From positions 1 to 52,257 of the forward strand of contig WTGI01000017.1 of NCBI GenBank assembly GCA_011523635.1: DNA of 52,257 nucleotides, in the 5' to 3' direction. The translations under genes were made by a program, and so were the position numbers. Below are positions 49,334-52,257 of the stretch, one piece after another. Source of the stretch: Acidimicrobiia bacterium (GTDB taxonomy: Bacteria; Actinomycetota; Acidimicrobiia; Spongiisociales; Spongiisociaceae). The stretch's first letter is position 1, and each line of letters starts with the position of its first letter. Below the pieces are notes generated by a model, which saw nothing but the letters and a program-made list of their open reading frames with translations, was not told where the DNA came from and did not search any database.

Positions 49334-52257
49334 GTCAGCCGGTGCTGGTTGGCTTTGGCTAGGGCAACGAGTTCGGCTGACGACTCGTCCAGGCTGTCGA
49401 AGTCGAAGAGGTCGCTGCTGTCGAGTGTCCGCTTGATGGCCTTTCGGAGCTCGTCTTGCTTGTGGGCGTTGTCCCAGAACCCCACCACACGGATGATCTG
49501 GCTGATCCGATCAACCAGGTGCCTGGTCAGGTCGATCAAGCGTGTGCCGGCATCGGACTCGGATGTCGCTAGTTTCTCGGCCATCTGGTTGTGGAACGGG
49601 AGCTCGGTCGACGGATCGAGGCCTGTGTCATCTTCGTCAGTGCGGCCGGCGTTGATCTCGTCGATCAGTTCTCCGAACTCGAATGCGATCTGGTCCCAAC
49701 GCTCTTCGAGCCGATCGAGAATCTCGTCGATCCTCTCTGACAACCTCGCGTAGTACACGGGGTCTTCGTCAACGTGGGTACGTATGTAGTGGCGCGCTGC
49801 ATGTTCCATTTCTGAAGCCTGGGCCCGGTCTGAGCCCATCGCTTTGACATGAGCATGGAAGGCGGGATCGGTGATCCTCAGCGGTTGGATCTTCTGGCTG
49901 AGGTCCAGAACGGTGACGTGAGCGTCGATGAGCCGGCGGACCTTCTCCTTGTACTTGTAGGGATCGAAGTCACCGTCGGGCGTGTCGCGGTATCGGCGCC
50001 GGGTCCAGATCTGGATCTCGCCGAACAGGTTCACATCGTCCACGAAAGGAAGCGCTTCCGGTCTCGGCAAAACCGTGTCGAAGGTGGTGAGGAAGGTCCT
50101 TAGAGCGACGTCGAACTCGGCTCGAAGGCGCTCGTCGGCCAACAACTGGACACAGGCCTCGATCGCCTCGACGGTCGGGACGGGATCGATCCCGCGTTGT
50201 ACAAAGATCTGCCGCACGCGTTCGCGCTGCGGTTCGAGCTTTTCGATCTCGGTGGTGAGCGGACGGAGGGCTCCGTCCACATCGGGATCGAGGATCTTCC
50301 CATCAGCGTTCGCGTAGGCGGTCAGAGCTTGGGTGAGTTGTGCTGAGACTCCGTAGTAGTCGACGACCAAGCCATTGTCCTTTTTCGGTGCGGTCCGGTT
50401 GACCCGGGCGATGGCCTGGAGGAGTTCCGCCTCCTGGATCAACCTATCTAGGTACAGGGCCTGTGCCTGTGGAGCGTCGAATCCGGTGAGGAGCATCGAT
50501 TTCACGATCAGCAACGCCACCGGGCTCCGCTTCTCGTCAGTGGGACCGAGAGGAAGCTTGAAGCTGTCGATGTGTCGCTGTTGACGTTGCTTGTCGGTCC
50601 ACCGCTTGTAATCCGGTGGGTCGTTGGTGTCCTCTGAGACGACCGGGACGAAGTCGAGAGCGCGGAGCAGATCGATCTCTCGGGCCGCGTTCCGCAGGAA
50701 TGACTCTTCGGAATCGGCGGCCAGGCCATATCCGTTCGTAGGGTGTAACTGTCTCTGTTCGATCTCTCGGATGAGATCATCGCGCGCCTTGTTGAAGGCT
50801 GCGCGGTATCGCACGCAGGCCTTCCGACTGGTGGCGACGACCATGCCCTTGAGACCCTCTGGCATCACCGTGCTGACGTAGTGACGCAGGATGTCCCTGG
50901 CCTTCGCTTCGATCAACTCGGGAGCTTCAAGCACCTTCCCGACCGTGGCGTACTTCCTCTGTAAGGTCTCTCGTTGGCTCTCGGTGAGATCAGCGAACCA
51001 TCGGAAGAAGACCTCATCCATCCTCGTAGCGCCCTTGACGGCCGCGTCGGTGGTGCGACCCTCGTAGAGGATCGGTACGGTCGACCCGTCCGCCTCAGAG
51101 TCGGCGAGGGTGTAGCGGTCGAGATAGCCCCCGAAAATTTCCCGGGTCTTCTTCCGCTTGCCCATGATGATCGGGGTACCCGTGAACCCGATCCGGGCCG
51201 CATTGGGTAGAGCATTCATGAGATTGGCGTGCAGTACCGACGCGTGAGAGCGGTGCGCCTCGTCAACCATGACCAGGATCGACTCCGACTCGTTGAGGAT
51301 CGGGAAGGTCTCCCCCTCCTCGACTCTGTCACCACCTGAGCCCTTCTTGTCGCGCACCTTCTGGATCATCACCATGACCACAGCAGGCCCCGGCTGCCGC
51401 AACAGGTCTCGAGCCTCAGGACCATTCCGAGCCACCTTGATGGTCTCGCCTACGAGCGCTGCCGTGTCGCCGAGTTGGAGTTCGAGATCGGTCCGGTCGG
51501 TGACCAAGACAATCTTGAATCTACGGAGTTCGGGATGGCTTCGCATCGCCCTGATAAGGAACGCCATCGTCAGACTCTTCCCCGATCCCTGCGTATGCCA
51601 GATGATCCCGCCTCGGCGGTCGATCTCCCCGTTGCTTGTCTTGGTCTCCCCGGTCAGCAACCGCTGGATCGCCTTGTGAACTCCCCGGTACTGCTGGTAC
51701 CGACTGACGATCTTGGCAGTGCGACCAGCACCAACCTCCATGAACAGAGTGAAGTGCCGGACGATGTCGAGCAAGCGCTCGGGTGCCAGCATCCCTGCCG
51801 TGAGGAGTTCCTGCTGCGTGACCGCGCCTGGGTCTTTGCCCAACGACTCAGCCACCTCCTCACGTGTGGAGGGGAACGGGTCCTTCCAGGCCATGTAGTG
51901 CTCAGGCAGGGCCGTGAACGTCGCCGCTTCTGCCCGCTCGCCGGTTGTGGCAACCGTGAACTGATTGGTCCAGAACAGCTGCTCCGCACCTTCCGGAGTT
52001 GCTGTACCACGCTGGTTGGCGTAGCGGCGGAGCTGATCGATCGCGTCAACGATGCCGCTCTCGGAACCGGGAGGCTTAGCCTCGATGACTACCAACGGGA
52101 TCCCGTTGACGAACAGAGTGACGTCGGGACGGATGTTCGGAGCCTTCCCGGGCGTAGCAACTGGGAACTGCGACACAGCGAGGAAGTCGTTCGCTGACCA
52201 GTCTTCCCAATCGATGTAGTTGATCGTACGATCCCGACCCCCATCCCACCCCTCAAC
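49330..52257 (-). CDS. hsdR: type I restriction endonuclease subunit R, partial (N-terminus beyond window)
   Basis: An open frame of about 975 residues that continues past the right edge, so the start codon and a short N-terminal part are missing. The nuclease core is RPDVTLFVNGIPLVVIEAKPP (PD..ExK type). The helicase has Walker A in HTQGSGKSLTM, motif II VDEAHRSH, motif III FTGTPI and a later LTGFDAPQAQALYLD with RVNR. Upstream of the first in-frame GTG (52176) the frame reads NYIDWEDWSANDFLAVSQF, the usual HsdR N-terminal block, so the gene starts further right. HsdR translocates DNA and cleaves when the HsdS site is unmethylated. hsdM and hsdS are not in the window. Confidence 0.92.
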   Translation of the reverse strand, partial: VEGWDGGRDRTINYIDWEDWSANDFLAVSQFPVATPGKAPNIRPDVTLFVNGIPLVVIEAKPPGSESGIVDAIDQLRRYANQRGTATPEGAEQLFWTNQFTVATTGERAEAATFTALPEHYMAWKDPFPSTREEVAESLGKDPGAVTQQELLTAGMLAPERLLDIVRHFTLFMEVGAGRTAKIVSRYQQYRGVHKAIQRLLTGETKTSNGEIDRRGGIIWHTQGSGKSLTMAFLIRAMRSHPELRRFKIVLVTDRTDLELQLGDTAALVGETIKVARNGPEARDLLRQPGPAVVMVMIQKVRDKKGSGGDRVEEGETFPILNESESILVMVDEAHRSHASVLHANLMNALPNAARIGFTGTPIIMGKRKKTREIFGGYLDRYTLADSEADGSTVPILYEGRTTDAAVKGATRMDEVFFRWFADLTESQRETLQRKYATVGKVLEAPELIEAKARDILRHYVSTVMPEGLKGMVVATSRKACVRYRAAFNKARDDLIREIEQRQLHPTNGYGLAADSEESFLRNAAREIDLLRALDFVPVVSEDTNDPPDYKRWTDKQRQQRHIDSFKLPLGPTDEKRSPVALLIVKSMLLTGFDAPQAQALYLDRLIQEAELLQAIARVNRTAPKKDNGLVVDYYGVSAQLTQALTAYANADGKILDPDVDGALRPLTTEIEKLEPQRERVRQIFVQRGIDPVPTVEAIEACVQLLADERLRAEFDVALRTFLTTFDTVLPRPEALPFVDDVNLFGEIQIWTRRRYRDTPDGDFDPYKYKEKVRRLIDAHVTVLDLSQKIQPLRITDPAFHAHVKAMGSDRAQASEMEHAARHYIRTHVDEDPVYYARLSERIDEILDRLEERWDQIAFEFGELIDEINAGRTDEDDTGLDPSTELPFHNQMAEKLATSESDAGTRLIDLTRHLVDRISQIIRVVGFWDNAHKQDELRKAIKRTLDSSDLFDFDSLDESSAELVALAKANQHRLT

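Noticed and set aside
1-52257. CRISPR array, tRNA, rRNA, insertion sequence or prophage
   Set aside because: No regularly spaced repeats, no cloverleaf or rRNA-like sequence, and no transposase, integrase or phage structural gene was found by reading; weak cases could be missed without a search tool.

Overview
This 52 kb window is a dense, high-GC stretch of a bacterial chromosome. Frequent GTG and TTG starts, many 4-nt gene overlaps, apparently leaderless starts and a recC-recB-recD operon suggest an actinomycetote. A deep-branching lineage such as Acidimicrobiia is possible, but that is inference: no rRNA or tRNA is present to test it. I saw no tRNA, rRNA, CRISPR array, transposase or phage structural gene.

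Layout. 1-5.96 kb: a GNAT fragment cut by the left edge, an MFS exporter, a PhyH-type dioxygenase, and a leftward operon of class III aminotransferase, threonine-dehydratase-like enzyme and aspartate dehydrogenase. 6.1-9.3 kb: a glutamine-synthetase-like gamma-glutamyl ligase, a SRPBCC protein and an amidohydrolase. 9.3-14.7 kb: a leftward operon with a complete SsuABC/NMT1-type ABC importer and two further amidohydrolases. 14.8-18.1 kb: zinc alcohol dehydrogenase, a divergent adenosylhomocysteinase-like protein, RidA and a small helical protein.

18.1-29.9 kb: a histidine-utilisation (hut) locus. hutH and an IclR regulator run left. hutU, an MttB-family methyltransferase, an unknown gene, a peptide-deformylase homologue, hutF, hutI and a DAO-family flavoprotein run right as one tightly coupled operon. 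The HutF branch of histidine breakdown ends in N-formylglutamate, yet no HutG is visible. The deformylase homologue sits directly before hutF, so it is a candidate non-orthologous HutG. The MttB-like and flavoprotein genes suggest that N-methylated histidine (for example hercynine) might feed the pathway. These two ideas are the most interesting content of the window.

29.9-44.1 kb: an acyltransferase-3 with an inserted ankyrin domain, a small membrane protein, the recCBD repair operon with an appended 43-residue ORF, an epimerase-SRPBCC fusion, a DUF488 protein and a nucleoside hydrolase. 44.1-52.3 kb: a defence island with less GC-rich sequence in its left part. It holds a two-gene Gabija system (gajA-gajB), an unknown 143-residue gene, and a YgjP-like metallopeptidase coupled to a type I restriction hsdR that runs off the right edge.
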